Positions 28,875-38,597 of a stretch of 56,854 nt of DNA are shown in pieces. Location of the stretch: assembly GCA_019058165.1 (NCBI GenBank), contig JAHLVZ010000008.1, positions 1 through 56,854 of the forward strand, in the 5' to 3' direction. Made by a program: the position numbers and the translations under genes. The notes beneath the pieces are model-generated. The model did not search any database. It was not told where the DNA came from and saw only the letters and a program-made list of their open reading frames with translations. The stretch's first letter is position 1. Every line of letters begins with the position of its first letter. Origin of the DNA: Candidatus Heimdallarchaeota archaeon. Its GTDB lineage: Archaea; Asgardarchaeota; Heimdallarchaeia; JABLTI01.

Positions 28875-30332
28875 TTAAAACATTGGATGTTTTCCAGTTA
28901 GTAGTGTTATAATTTTCAACATTGTTAGTCCCAAACGAGTTTTCAAATCAAATTTCTTTGCAGTTGTGGGAACACTTGAAAACCGGATATATGGGCAATT
29001 TCCTAGTAGCATTGATTTGGGTTCTTTGGAAATCATATCTATCTTCTTGATTAATTCAGGTAACATACCAGAGATAGAAATACCCTGAACGGGATATTTG
29101 ACCTCACCATTCTTAATGTACCAACCAAATCCTGTTACAGAAAAACGACCTGAACTTCGATCAGACATATGTAAACCCATTAGTGAGCGAATCATGAAGC
29201 CTTCTTGTGTTTCAGCAATCATTTCTTCTTTAGTTGAATCTCCACCAAGAATTTCCATTGTAGTATTACCTATTGATGGGGCAGTTTTTACGGGATCACC
29301 AAATCCTAGCATACCTGTTCGTGTGCTTTTACCATTTGATTCCAAACCAAGTTTACCGCCATAGTAAGTATCTAGTAGAAATGTTTGAAGGATACCTTTA
29401 TCGACCAAAACCGTTTTTTCTCTTGGCATACCCTCTCCATCATAAGTTGAGCTGGAGAGTTTTTCTGGATTTATTCCATTATCAATTAATGTGAAATCTT
29501 CAACTGATATCAGATTTCCTACTTGATCAGAATAAGGTGTAGCACCAGATGCAACATTATCACCACTCAATTGATTGAGAAGAAGAAGAAATAAACCACC
29601 CATAATACCTGTTGAAGCTTCTGGTTCAAGTATTATTGGCACTTCTTTTTCAAAATTCATTGTCTTTGGTGCTGCTGCTCTTTGTATTTCATAAATTGCC
29701 TCTTTTGCTAAGTCATTTATATTAAATGATTCGACGGAATTACCACCTTGAATTTCAAAAGCATAGTTTGGTATTAATCCCTTTGTTGTTATAGCTGCAG
29801 CCATACCTCCATAGCCAGCACTTTTGCTGGAGATATCTATACCGTTGGAATTGACTAATCGATCTTCAGATAATGCAAGAAATAATTGGCTTTGTAAGAA
29901 TTTCAAATGCTTAACATCAGTTATGGTTTCCTTTAGAATAGTTTGATCCTCAGCAATCATATCTGAAGTAATTTTCTCAAGTTCCTTATCATAAGGAATT
30001 TTGTTAATAGTTTTCTTAGAAGGTAATGGTAGAGATTTAAAGTCTGGATCTTTACCTTTAGATTTTGCATTTGATAAAGCTGCAGAAATAGTTGATTCCA
30101 ATCGTTCCTTTGTTAGAGTTTTTGTAAATCCAAAACCGAGATTTCCTTTACTAACTACTCTAAAGGATACCCCTGTTGAGATTCCAGCAGTTAATTTTGG
30201 CAAATTCTTTTCTACTGATAAGTTTATTTCACGAGAATTACTGCTAAATCCCTCTACTTGTTCAGCTCCTTTTTTCTCAGCGAATTTGAGTCCATACTCG
30301 AGTGCTTTTTCTATTGAATAATATTCAGCCAT
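28875..30332 (-). CDS. TldD/PmbA family protein (PmbA-like)
   Basis: MAEYYSIEKALEYGLKFAEKKGAEQVEGFSSNSREINLSVEKN...; internal ATG at 30332 chosen because the ORF-track extension overlaps the upstream gene and looks non-native. Confidence 0.9.
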   Translation of the reverse strand: MAEYYSIEKALEYGLKFAEKKGAEQVEGFSSNSREINLSVEKNLPKLTAGISTGVSFRVVSKGNLGFGFTKTLTKERLESTISAALSNAKSKGKDPDFKSLPLPSKKTINKIPYDKELEKITSDMIAEDQTILKETITDVKHLKFLQSQLFLALSEDRLVNSNGIDISSKSAGYGGMAAAITTKGLIPNYAFEIQGGNSVESFNINDLAKEAIYEIQRAAAPKTMNFEKEVPIILEPEASTGIMGGLFLLLLNQLSGDNVASGATPYSDQVGNLISVEDFTLIDNGINPEKLSSSTYDGEGMPREKTVLVDKGILQTFLLDTYYGGKLGLESNGKSTRTGMLGFGDPVKTAPSIGNTTMEILGGDSTKEEMIAETQEGFMIRSLMGLHMSDRSSGRFSVTGFGWYIKNGEVKYPVQGISISGMLPELIKKIDMISKEPKSMLLGNCPYIRFSSVPTTAKKFDLKTRLGLTMLKIITLLTGKHPMF

Positions 30333-30337
30333 CTTTT

Positions 30338-31753
30338 TTAACCTCCAATAGTCATCACTTTCACAGCACACCAACCTCCACCAGTTCCTGTTGGTGCACG
30401 TTGTCCATCCTTTCCGCAAAAACCAGTGTTTGCTGAAGGATCCGTCATTTTATTAGAAATACCAAGTAACTTTCCAAGTGTCTCGAGTGTATTACCCGTT
30501 AGTGTTGTAGCTCGGCGCATATCACTAATTTCTCCGTTTTTGACTTCATAAACTTCTGCAACACCAAAATTGAAGGTACCTCGGATAGGGTCTACTTGTC
30601 CTCCACCAGCTCGTTTCAATAAAGCTCCATTTTTCACAAGTTCTAAAATTTCATCTTCAGATAAATCTTGACCTTTTGAAGCTTCTAAGTAAGTATTTCG
30701 CATTCGCACTATTGGGAAACTTGAATAATATTCAGCTCGACAATTGCCTGTAGGTCTAAGATTGAAATGTGTTGCATTTGATCTATCTGTTAGATAGGTT
30801 TCCAAAATGCCATCTTTTATAATTTCAGTTCTTTCTACAGCAACACCTTCATCATCATATCTCATAAATCCAAAGGTTCTGGATTTGTATCCGGGAACAT
30901 ACTCAAGAGTTCCATCGTCTATAAGATTTACGAAACTAGGAGCAAGTCTCTTGTTTAATTTACCTCTAAGAACACCCGCTGTTCTTATAAAATCAGCTTC
31001 AGCACTATGTCCTGCTGCTTCATGAGCAAAAACAAAGTTTAACGAACCATCTAAAACCACAGGATATTTTCCTGGCTTAATTGGTTTCGCTTCTAAACCT
31101 CTTATTGTTCTCATTTTAGTTTCTTCAGCTCGTTTCACAACATCAACGTTATCAAAAAGCTCGTATCCACCCACATGTCCTGCACGTCCCATTCCTTGAT
31201 TTGTTTCGGTACCTTTTCGTGCAGTTGGCATCATATAGAAGTTAGTATATGGTCTTTCTTCGTAAATTAAAGTACCTTCGGATGTTGCTAATGTTTGTCT
31301 TCTTAAAACATCAGTATAAAATAATCTTGTTGATTTTATTTTATTTTCATCATCACGAAGCTGCTTATCTGTATCCAATACTAATTTCATTTTTTCTTCA
31401 AAAGAAACATCTTGTGCTGGTTTTTTCTGTTTTATAACAACTTTATCTTTAACGACATCAACCGAAGCAAGTTCAACCTTATCATCCGATAATTTCTTTG
31501 ATGTCTTTTGAGCACTTAATGCCATTAGAAATACGTCTTTGTAATGTTCTTTAGAACCATAAGCAAAACCCAGGACACCATCTTTTAGTAAACGTATTCC
31601 AATACCAGCTTCAGAACCTGCGGAGGATGTTTGCACTTTTCCATCAATAACTTCTATTGAAGTATAAAGTGAATCTTCATCCCTTATGTCCACATAAGTT
31701 GCATTTTCTTTTGAAGCCATTTCGAAAATTTTCTCATATAAGCTTTCATCCAA
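30338..31753 (-). CDS. TldD family metalloprotease
   Basis: FVFAHEAAGHSAEADF (HExxxH), FMRYDDEGVAVERTEIIKDGILETYLTDR, RAGGGQVDPIRGTFNFGVAEVYEVKNGE. Confidence 0.95.
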   Translation of the reverse strand: MDESLYEKIFEMASKENATYVDIRDEDSLYTSIEVIDGKVQTSSAGSEAGIGIRLLKDGVLGFAYGSKEHYKDVFLMALSAQKTSKKLSDDKVELASVDVVKDKVVIKQKKPAQDVSFEEKMKLVLDTDKQLRDDENKIKSTRLFYTDVLRRQTLATSEGTLIYEERPYTNFYMMPTARKGTETNQGMGRAGHVGGYELFDNVDVVKRAEETKMRTIRGLEAKPIKPGKYPVVLDGSLNFVFAHEAAGHSAEADFIRTAGVLRGKLNKRLAPSFVNLIDDGTLEYVPGYKSRTFGFMRYDDEGVAVERTEIIKDGILETYLTDRSNATHFNLRPTGNCRAEYYSSFPIVRMRNTYLEASKGQDLSEDEILELVKNGALLKRAGGGQVDPIRGTFNFGVAEVYEVKNGEISDMRRATTLTGNTLETLGKLLGISNKMTDPSANTGFCGKDGQRAPTGTGGGWCAVKVMTIGG

Positions 31754-31847
31754 ATTTCAAAACCGCCTAACATATACTGTTTTTACTTTTAAGAAATAAA
31801 GTGAAATCAGTTTAAAAATAAAACTCACAATTTGTAAATAGAAAATT

Positions 31848-32414
31848 CTAAGGTTCAGGAGGTTTTATCGAACAGATTTTGCTCATTTGTCCAGTTAATA
31901 CTCTGATTTCGTGTTTATCAGATAGGACACCAGTTATTTCTTCTTTAAATGATCCTTTTTTGTCTGTCTTTTTAGTATAAACTGGTTGATTTGTTTCTGG
32001 ATTCAAACCAAAGAACAATGAAATTTTTGGGGAGGCTTCAAGACGTAGTATTTCATTTTTTAATTTTGATACTTTTTTAATTGTAACAGCTGCTTTCTTT
32101 GTTTGATGAGATATAGAAATTTCTTGGCCTTTATCACTCTCTGTGAAAATGTTACCATTTAAAGACCCTATGAATTGTAATACCTTGTGTGTTTTGGAAT
32201 CAATAACTTCTAAGAGGTTGTTACCAGGATGACCGATTGTTTCGAAAGTCATTGCTCCAGATTTAGAGAATGTTTTATCTTGAGGGGGGAATGCAGTAAA
32301 TCTTATTTTTGCGCCCTTATATTTACTAAATCCATTTATTGATACTTTTAGACCAAGTTCTTTTCTTGTTAGATCATATTTTTGAGTCACGGTAAATGTT
32401 ATTGTATAAGCCAA
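31848..32414 (-). CDS. Hypothetical protein, 188 aa, probably beta-rich
   Basis: ORF with ATG start; no recognised family. Confidence 0.65.
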   Translation of the reverse strand: MAYTITFTVTQKYDLTRKELGLKVSINGFSKYKGAKIRFTAFPPQDKTFSKSGAMTFETIGHPGNNLLEVIDSKTHKVLQFIGSLNGNIFTESDKGQEISISHQTKKAAVTIKKVSKLKNEILRLEASPKISLFFGLNPETNQPVYTKKTDKKGSFKEEITGVLSDKHEIRVLTGQMSKICSIKPPEP

Positions 32415-32514
32415 TTGATTTCAACTCTTTTTTTATATAGACTAGTATGACATTATCCACACTATAATAAATAAATTGCCTTGAACTCTAGACCAATGGT
32501 AAACAGAAAATAGC

Positions 32515-32841
32515 TCAACCTTCTACAGGTAATCCTTCTGCAATTTGATAATAATGGATTGCCAAATCTTCTTGATCCATTAATGCATATAATGCACTGA
32601 TTCTAATCCAGATGATCTTATTTGTTGGATCTTTAGAAGCTGCTTCATGCCAACATTGTAATGAGCTCTCAAACTGAGCCTGATAAAACAGTGATTCAGC
32701 TAAACAGCTCCAATAATTTGGATCTATACTGTTTTCTTCAATAATTGCATTCGAAAAAATTTCTGTTGCAGTTGCGAAATCCCGATTCTGCAAAGCAATT
32801 CTTCCTAATTCAATCATGTTTCTTACTATTACACATGCCAT
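32515..32841 (-). CDS. TPR-like repeat protein
   Basis: ALQNRDFATATEIFSNAIIEE..YWSCLAESLFYQAQFESSLQCWHEAASKDPTN repeats. Confidence 0.75.
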   Translation of the reverse strand: MACVIVRNMIELGRIALQNRDFATATEIFSNAIIEENSIDPNYWSCLAESLFYQAQFESSLQCWHEAASKDPTNKIIWIRISALYALMDQEDLAIHYYQIAEGLPVEG

Positions 32842-33024
32842 TTTAGTGTGACCCTTTCTCTTTTCAGGAGATCCGACTCCTAATAGTAATTAGGCATTTA
32901 TCTTTAAAAAGGAGCAACTAGAGATGGAGATAACCGAAAGTATTCTAGAATCAAATGATAAAAAGAACTGAAGGTAGTAACTTGGAGCTTTAACCCAAGG
33001 ATACTACTATGATAGTTTTAACTT

Positions 33025-33588
33025 TCATCTTCGTCCATAGCCATATGAATAACCAGGCGAATAATAATACGATTCTTTCTTCTTTGAAACAAGTGCGATT
33101 ATTATTGTAAATAGTAAGATCAATGCACTAAGTGGTATCGGAATATATCTATCAGTTACTGGTCCTGTGGCTTTCATTCCAAGAAACCAGATTATTGGTT
33201 GCATTCCATCAGCAATAAATGCTAAGATAAAGAAGAGGCTAGAAAGTTTCAATTTGAAAAAGGCAACTATAATGCCTATAACTATCATACCCATGCCTAT
33301 ATACCATAAAATCATCATAAATGTACCCGTTGGTAAACCTAAAAATGGGGCAGACGTAAAAGCAGTATTCCATGAATCGGGATTAAAGAAACTTGTACCC
33401 GAAGTCAAGAATTTGAAGAAACCAAAACCGGATTCACCGCCAACTTTTGCATCATAAAATCTACCTTGAAATTCAATGGTAAACACTGCAGGATCAACAC
33501 TTGTATCACTTACAATTAGAAGGCTCACAGGGACTAATACGAGAGTAACGGCTGCGAAGATAATGACTAATGCTTTACCCAATTTCAT
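33025..33588 (-). CDS. Membrane protein, 187 aa, Tyr/Gly-rich C-terminus
   Basis: Signal-like N-terminus, several TM helices, C-terminal YYYSPGYSYGYGRR. Confidence 0.7.
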   Translation of the reverse strand: MKLGKALVIIFAAVTLVLVPVSLLIVSDTSVDPAVFTIEFQGRFYDAKVGGESGFGFFKFLTSGTSFFNPDSWNTAFTSAPFLGLPTGTFMMILWYIGMGMIVIGIIVAFFKLKLSSLFFILAFIADGMQPIIWFLGMKATGPVTDRYIPIPLSALILLFTIIIALVSKKKESYYYSPGYSYGYGRR

Positions 33589-33798
33589 TCACCATAATAT
33601 ATTATATAACCTAATGATAAATTAGGTATTCTTATATTAAATCCTTTGTTTTTGGACATAGATTGCATACCTTTGCGATTTTTTCTGCTTTAATTTCGTG
33701 AGGCCTCACTTTGAGCTTGTTTTAATGCTCGGGTATACAGGACATGTTTCTGAGTTCATTCATTTGCTGAGATCTGTGATTGGGTGCAGGTGATCTAT

Positions 33799-34059
33799 TC
33801 AAGGGAATGATTGATGAGTAGCAACAAGGGAATTTTGTCTTTTTTTGATTTCATCAACTATGCTTTTATCGGTTAATTTTTCTACTTCTACAACAACTAT
33901 GGTAAAATCGCAACTTGGACAGTTTAACACAGCAATTTCTTCGCTCTTTATATGATATAAATGGACTTTTGGTTTACGGGTGCAGTCACATTCTAAACAT
34001 CTTTCACCCCAGACATCATGAATCAATCGTTCTTGGTGTCCATGTATTTGTGACATCAT
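33799..34059 (-). CDS. Small zinc-ribbon-like protein
   Basis: RCLECDC...LNCPSCDF Cys pairs in 86 aa. Confidence 0.6.
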   Translation of the reverse strand: MMSQIHGHQERLIHDVWGERCLECDCTRKPKVHLYHIKSEEIAVLNCPSCDFTIVVVEVEKLTDKSIVDEIKKRQNSLVATHQSFP

Positions 34060-34169
34060 TTTTCATCACTCACTAGGTATTTCGACAAAATTCCTTTTAA
34101 AGGAATGAACTAGAGAAATGAACGCACAAAAAACAGATTATCTGTGGAAAAAATAAGAGAAGAAATTAT

Positions 34170-35471
34170 CTAAAAGGGTCTGAAATGCCTTTCCTTGATA
34201 ACTTCTTTGTTAGCTGAATAATTTGGACCGGGACTTTGCTTATTCTTGAGATCCTTTATCCATTCAATTAGTTTCCTATCTTCATCGGGATCTAAACCTT
34301 TCACCTCAAAGATAAGAATATTGAAATTTAAGCCAGCTTTTTGCCATAATTCATACATAGCAGTTGTTCTAGGTCCGATGTGCTCTGCAAGTTGTTCTCG
34401 AGGATTAATTGTAAATTTGTGTAATTGCTTCATAACATCTTCCGAAAAAGCGAATTTTGATAAGAAAAAGATATTATTTGAAAAATCACTATCCGACCAC
34501 AAAGCATCAACGTTTATACCCCCGACATCAGCAATCACTTTCTCCACTTTATCATAAACGATTTCCTTTGAATAAACATGTAGTTTATCAAGTTCTTTCC
34601 AATCGATATTTTCAGATGAAATCCACATTAATTCTTCGATTTTTCTTCCTAATCTCTGATGGGTAACAGAACGCCACCTAAGCTTTATTGGTAAATCTCC
34701 TTTTGTAGCTAAATATTGTATTACAATATGTCCAAGTGCTTCACGATCATCATATGATGCTTTGGGTTGCTCAATTTCGAATAAACTTGGTCTAAATGGA
34801 ACTGCCTCAGATAAAACTCTAGAGATTCTCTCGAAGTCACCTGGGGATTTCTTGTCATAGAGCCTTTTACCTTCAATCTCCTTGACTTCTCGTAGTTTCT
34901 TTACAGGACCAACTTCTCTAATCAACTCTCTATTTAGAATACTATCTAAAGCTGATAACCAATTCTTGCGTCCATCCAAATCATGTTCTGAACGTTTAAT
35001 CGTAAGAAATTCTGAATTAAAAGCTTCACTAAATATTTTCATTAGTTGATCAGCTGTTGGATAATAAGGAGCATTTGATGGCAAAGAGCAATCCAGAATA
35101 AGTATTTTACCTTCGGGTTTTACTTCCTCCAGGCTTTTCCCAAGATATGATTGGCGTTCTTCATTTGTTAAACTACCAATTATCTTTTCTGTGACGTTTT
35201 GAAAAATAATTCTATTTTCTTTCAAAAATTTTTCATTTTCTCTTGTAGCTTCTAGTGAAAACAAAGGAGCTAAATTTTCTTGGGACCAGAAAAGACTGCC
35301 AACCATTGCACCCCTTTTTCTGAAAGATTTATAGATTTTTGATAAAAAACTATCAATAATTTCTTTGAGTTCCTGGTATTCTTGAAAAGGAATGTTTTTT
35401 GCTTTCTCTCGCCAATCAGCTAATCCGACAATTGCTAGATACCATCGTCTTGGTACTTGAATTTTCATCAT
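34170..35471 (-). CDS. Hypothetical protein, 433 aa
   Basis: Long ORF with ATG start; no recognised family. Confidence 0.75.
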   Translation of the reverse strand: MMKIQVPRRWYLAIVGLADWREKAKNIPFQEYQELKEIIDSFLSKIYKSFRKRGAMVGSLFWSQENLAPLFSLEATRENEKFLKENRIIFQNVTEKIIGSLTNEERQSYLGKSLEEVKPEGKILILDCSLPSNAPYYPTADQLMKIFSEAFNSEFLTIKRSEHDLDGRKNWLSALDSILNRELIREVGPVKKLREVKEIEGKRLYDKKSPGDFERISRVLSEAVPFRPSLFEIEQPKASYDDREALGHIVIQYLATKGDLPIKLRWRSVTHQRLGRKIEELMWISSENIDWKELDKLHVYSKEIVYDKVEKVIADVGGINVDALWSDSDFSNNIFFLSKFAFSEDVMKQLHKFTINPREQLAEHIGPRTTAMYELWQKAGLNFNILIFEVKGLDPDEDRKLIEWIKDLKNKQSPGPNYSANKEVIKERHFRPF

Positions 35472-35566
35472 ACAAATTACACCACAAACAGATTGTTACT
35501 TTCTAATAACAAATAACATTTTCAGATATTAAGATTGTTTTACGGGAACACGAAACAACATAAGAA

Positions 35567-35899
35567 TTACGTGAAGGTTACTATCGTAATTCCTGTACCA
35601 CCTGCAATCAGCGATATTCCTATCAAAACTATCCCCTTTACTACTGTTTTTTTCCCACCCTTATCATCCCAACCAGTTGCCCATTTTATAGCTCCAACAA
35701 TTGCTAGGATAACACCAAGGGCAAAACAGATAGCAATGAGAAAAGCTACTGCATTTGAAAAAATTCTTGTGAAATTATCAGGAAGCTCTTTGATTTTATC
35801 TAAGAAATTATTCAAATCTAGTATCATTAATTGATAGCTAATACATTGCATAGCATCGCCTAAAATTGATATTCGAAAATCAACATAAAAAGACCACAA
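35567..35899 (-). CDS. Small two-TM membrane protein, TrbC/VirB2-like topology
   Basis: AVAFLIAICFALGVILAIVGAIKWATGWDDKGGKKTVVKGIVLIGISLIAGGTGITIV; start uncertain. Confidence 0.55.
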   Translation of the reverse strand: MWSFYVDFRISILGDAMQCISYQLMILDLNNFLDKIKELPDNFTRIFSNAVAFLIAICFALGVILAIVGAIKWATGWDDKGGKKTVVKGIVLIGISLIAGGTGITIVTFT

Positions 35900-35961
35900 A
35901 TATACATCATTTTCCCAACAAACGTTAACATTAAATGTAATAGAGAAAATGATTACTTAAC

Positions 35962-36915
35962 ATGAATGATGATGAACAACAAATCTCTGAAGAAGAGGGA
36001 GAAACCTCAATTGATTTAACAAAATTACCGCAGGTGAAGAATCTTTCAGCTAGCAAAATAGCAGATCAATTTTGGTGTGAAATGCAGCTCCATTTACGTT
36101 TACATCTTGGAATGGAACCCACAGAGGAAATGATTGTAGGATCACAAATCCATCGTTTATTAGAAGAAGAATTAGGGCCAATTGTTGAGGTAACTGTTAC
36201 AACCTTAAATGATGGCATTATTGCTTACATTTTACAGATTTATACTAAATTACAGACTCTACTGAAGATGGGAGTTACTCGAGAGCTTCCAGTAATCGGA
36301 AAAATTCAAGATATGTTTTGCCTAGGAATTATTGATCAATTAGCATTTGAAGTTTCACCCGAAGATCAAAAACAAATGGTAATTACCGATTACAAAACAA
36401 GAAAGTCCAAAAGAGCGCCAACATATGAACAAAAAAAAAGAAATCGCATTCAATTACAAGTGTATTGGCATTTACTAAACAACTTAACAAATGGAAAATT
36501 TACAATTGATATGTTTAAAGATTATTTTGAAATGCCAGATGTATTAATACCTTCAGAGGAGTTACTGGACCAGCTACCAGAAGAACATAAAAAATTGCTG
36601 ACTGATATAGAACCAACAGAGCTATTAACTAAAACCTTTGACATATTCCGAGAATTGCCAACGCTTTCTGAAGAGCTAAATGCGATCTATTTATATCAAG
36701 TAGATCAACAAACCGTTCATACAGATAGAACATTTTTCCATGAAGAAAGTTTTGAGGTGGATATGGATTGGGCTGTAGGGTATTGGAGAAGTAAAAGAAC
36801 TCCAGGTGAATGTCCACAACAATGGATGTGCAAGTTTTGTCAATTCACTGATGATTGCTCACACTATCAAAGAAAAAATATGAATAAAAAAGAGAACAAA
36901 AAGAAAAAAAACTAA
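35962..36915 (+). CDS. EXO5/Cas4/Dna2-like PD-(D/E)XK nuclease with putative Fe-S cluster
   Basis: LSASKIADQFWCEMQLHLRLHLG...GSQIHRLLEEELG...VIGKIQDMFCLGIIDQLAF...MVITDYKTRKS...RIQLQVYWHLL...CPQQWMCKFCQFTDDC. Confidence 0.88.
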   Translation: MNDDEQQISEEEGETSIDLTKLPQVKNLSASKIADQFWCEMQLHLRLHLGMEPTEEMIVGSQIHRLLEEELGPIVEVTVTTLNDGIIAYILQIYTKLQTLLKMGVTRELPVIGKIQDMFCLGIIDQLAFEVSPEDQKQMVITDYKTRKSKRAPTYEQKKRNRIQLQVYWHLLNNLTNGKFTIDMFKDYFEMPDVLIPSEELLDQLPEEHKKLLTDIEPTELLTKTFDIFRELPTLSEELNAIYLYQVDQQTVHTDRTFFHEESFEVDMDWAVGYWRSKRTPGECPQQWMCKFCQFTDDCSHYQRKNMNKKENKKKKN

Positions 36916-36925
36916 GACAAAAGAA

Positions 36926-37381
36926 TTATTTGTCCTGTAAGTATTTTTGTCGTTTCTTTAAAGTTTTCAGTAACTCAACTTTGATTGAGGATCGAATCAT
37001 ATCTGCATCTATTAAACCTACAACAATCAAAGAATCTTCTTTTTCGACTACTGCTAATCGATTGACATTGGTTTGCTCCATTAAATCATCAGCTTTAGCT
37101 AAAGTAGCTGATTTATGTATTGTAACCACGGGTTTAATCATAAAATCTTTAGCTTCTGTATCAGGTGAAAGCATCCCACCTTCTCTTAGAATTAAACGTA
37201 AGACATCACTTTCAGTGATTATCCCGATAACTTCACCAATACTGGTAACAAAAACACAGCCCTTATTTGATTGTAAGAGAACTTTGGCAACGATTGTTAC
37301 ACTATCATTTTCATCCACCATAGCAGGTGAAATCATTGCAGCTTCAACTAGAGATTTTGTTGTAAGAGACATATTCTTCAC
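36926..37381 (-). CDS. CBS-domain pair protein
   Basis: ENDSVTIVAKVLLQSNKGCVFVTSIGEVIGIITESDVLRLIL...SATLAKADDLMEQTNVNRLAVVEKEDSLIVVGLIDADMI. Confidence 0.92.
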   Translation of the reverse strand: MKNMSLTTKSLVEAAMISPAMVDENDSVTIVAKVLLQSNKGCVFVTSIGEVIGIITESDVLRLILREGGMLSPDTEAKDFMIKPVVTIHKSATLAKADDLMEQTNVNRLAVVEKEDSLIVVGLIDADMIRSSIKVELLKTLKKRQKYLQDK

Positions 37382-37551
37382 TTTTGAATTTTATTTTACT
37401 ATACGATTCATTGTTCTTAAAGATAATTAATGCTAATACCTTTTAATTGTTAAGATCTAATATGTAAATAATTTATTAATTGATACTTTATATTATTTCT
37501 AAGTATTCACCTAGTAAGGATTTAATCAATAATAAATTGTGTGGAAAAAGT

Positions 37552-38079
37552 ATGAATCTAAAAAAAGCAAGCATTAAGACTAATTTTCTTTTCCTGACAC
37601 TTCTCTTTGCAACAAGTCTTCTCTTAGTAACCAGCTCGAGTTTTGAAGACATTACACCAGAAGAAGCAAAAAGGAGAATCGATTTAGATCCAACGATTTT
37701 CATACTGGATGTACGCTCTTCTACAGAGTTTCTAGACGGTCATATAAACAGAGCAGTTAATATCAATTATAGATACATAAACAGTTATGCCTATTTATTA
37801 CCTGAAGAAAATGAAACGGGAATCATTGTGTATTGCGATAATGGTATTAGATCAGAAATAGGAGCCGAAAAAGTCGAGGATTTAGGGTACACAAATGTAT
37901 CAAATATGTTAGAAGGTTATTTTGAATGGTTAGAATTAGGGTATCCATATGTAATTGGAACTGAAACTTCCCTAATAACTCCAACAACGAATATTGGACT
38001 TGTGAGTATTATCTGTATCTCAGTTATTGTGTTAATTATTTGGAATGCTAAGTTATCAATAAAAAGCAAACGTGTTTAA
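37552..38079 (+). CDS. Membrane-anchored rhodanese-like protein
   Basis: Signal-like helix, ITPEEAKRRIDLDPTIFILDVRSSTEFLDGHINRAVNI...IVYCDNGIRSEIGAEKVEDLGYTNVSNMLEGYFEWLELGYP, C-terminal TM helix. Internal ATG chosen. Confidence 0.88.
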   Translation: MNLKKASIKTNFLFLTLLFATSLLLVTSSSFEDITPEEAKRRIDLDPTIFILDVRSSTEFLDGHINRAVNINYRYINSYAYLLPEENETGIIVYCDNGIRSEIGAEKVEDLGYTNVSNMLEGYFEWLELGYPYVIGTETSLITPTTNIGLVSIICISVIVLIIWNAKLSIKSKRV

Positions 38080-38238
38080 GAAATTAGCTGCTTACACGAA
38101 TTGCGATTCAAAGATTTAATCAATTTGCTATTTTTAAACAAAATTTCAAAGTAGTTATTTGAAACTATAATAGGAGTATACACATTTCGATGTATTAATT
38201 CCCAATTATTGTAAGTTGATCATTGTATCAACAAACAG

Positions 38239-38529
38239 GTGAATAAACAGATGTTAATTATGGGACACAAGGGATTACTGAAATTAAAAATAAGAATTCA
38301 TAGAATGAAAAATCACACTTTATTATCTGAATGGCAATCAATCCGATTAGTGAATAGTAATTGTCTGCCGAATGATATTGAAAGTTGCAGCTCATGCAAT
38401 CTTGCTAAATGTCTTTGTTATTTAACATATGAAGAAGTTATTACTACAGAATTGCTTAATCGTGGTTTATTTGATTTTGCCATAAATAATTGCTTGAGAT
38501 ACAAAGTGACTCACATCTATGAATGTTGA
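38239..38529 (+). CDS. Small Cys-rich protein, 96 aa
   Basis: NCLPNDIESCSSCNLAKCLCYLTYEEV...NNCLRYKVTHIYEC. Confidence 0.55.
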   Translation: MNKQMLIMGHKGLLKLKIRIHRMKNHTLLSEWQSIRLVNSNCLPNDIESCSSCNLAKCLCYLTYEEVITTELLNRGLFDFAINNCLRYKVTHIYEC

Positions 38530-38597
38530 ATTGTCAAAAAGTTTTACCTAAAAGGGAAGCTGGGAAATTAAAAATTGCCTGATGGAGAAAAGAAAAA

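Noticed and set aside
28875-31753. TldD/PmbA pair as a novel system
   Set aside because: Well-known heterodimeric protease family commonly encoded side by side in archaea and bacteria.
36930-37430. Plus-strand ORF of 166 aa
   Set aside because: Antisense shadow of the CBS-domain gene.
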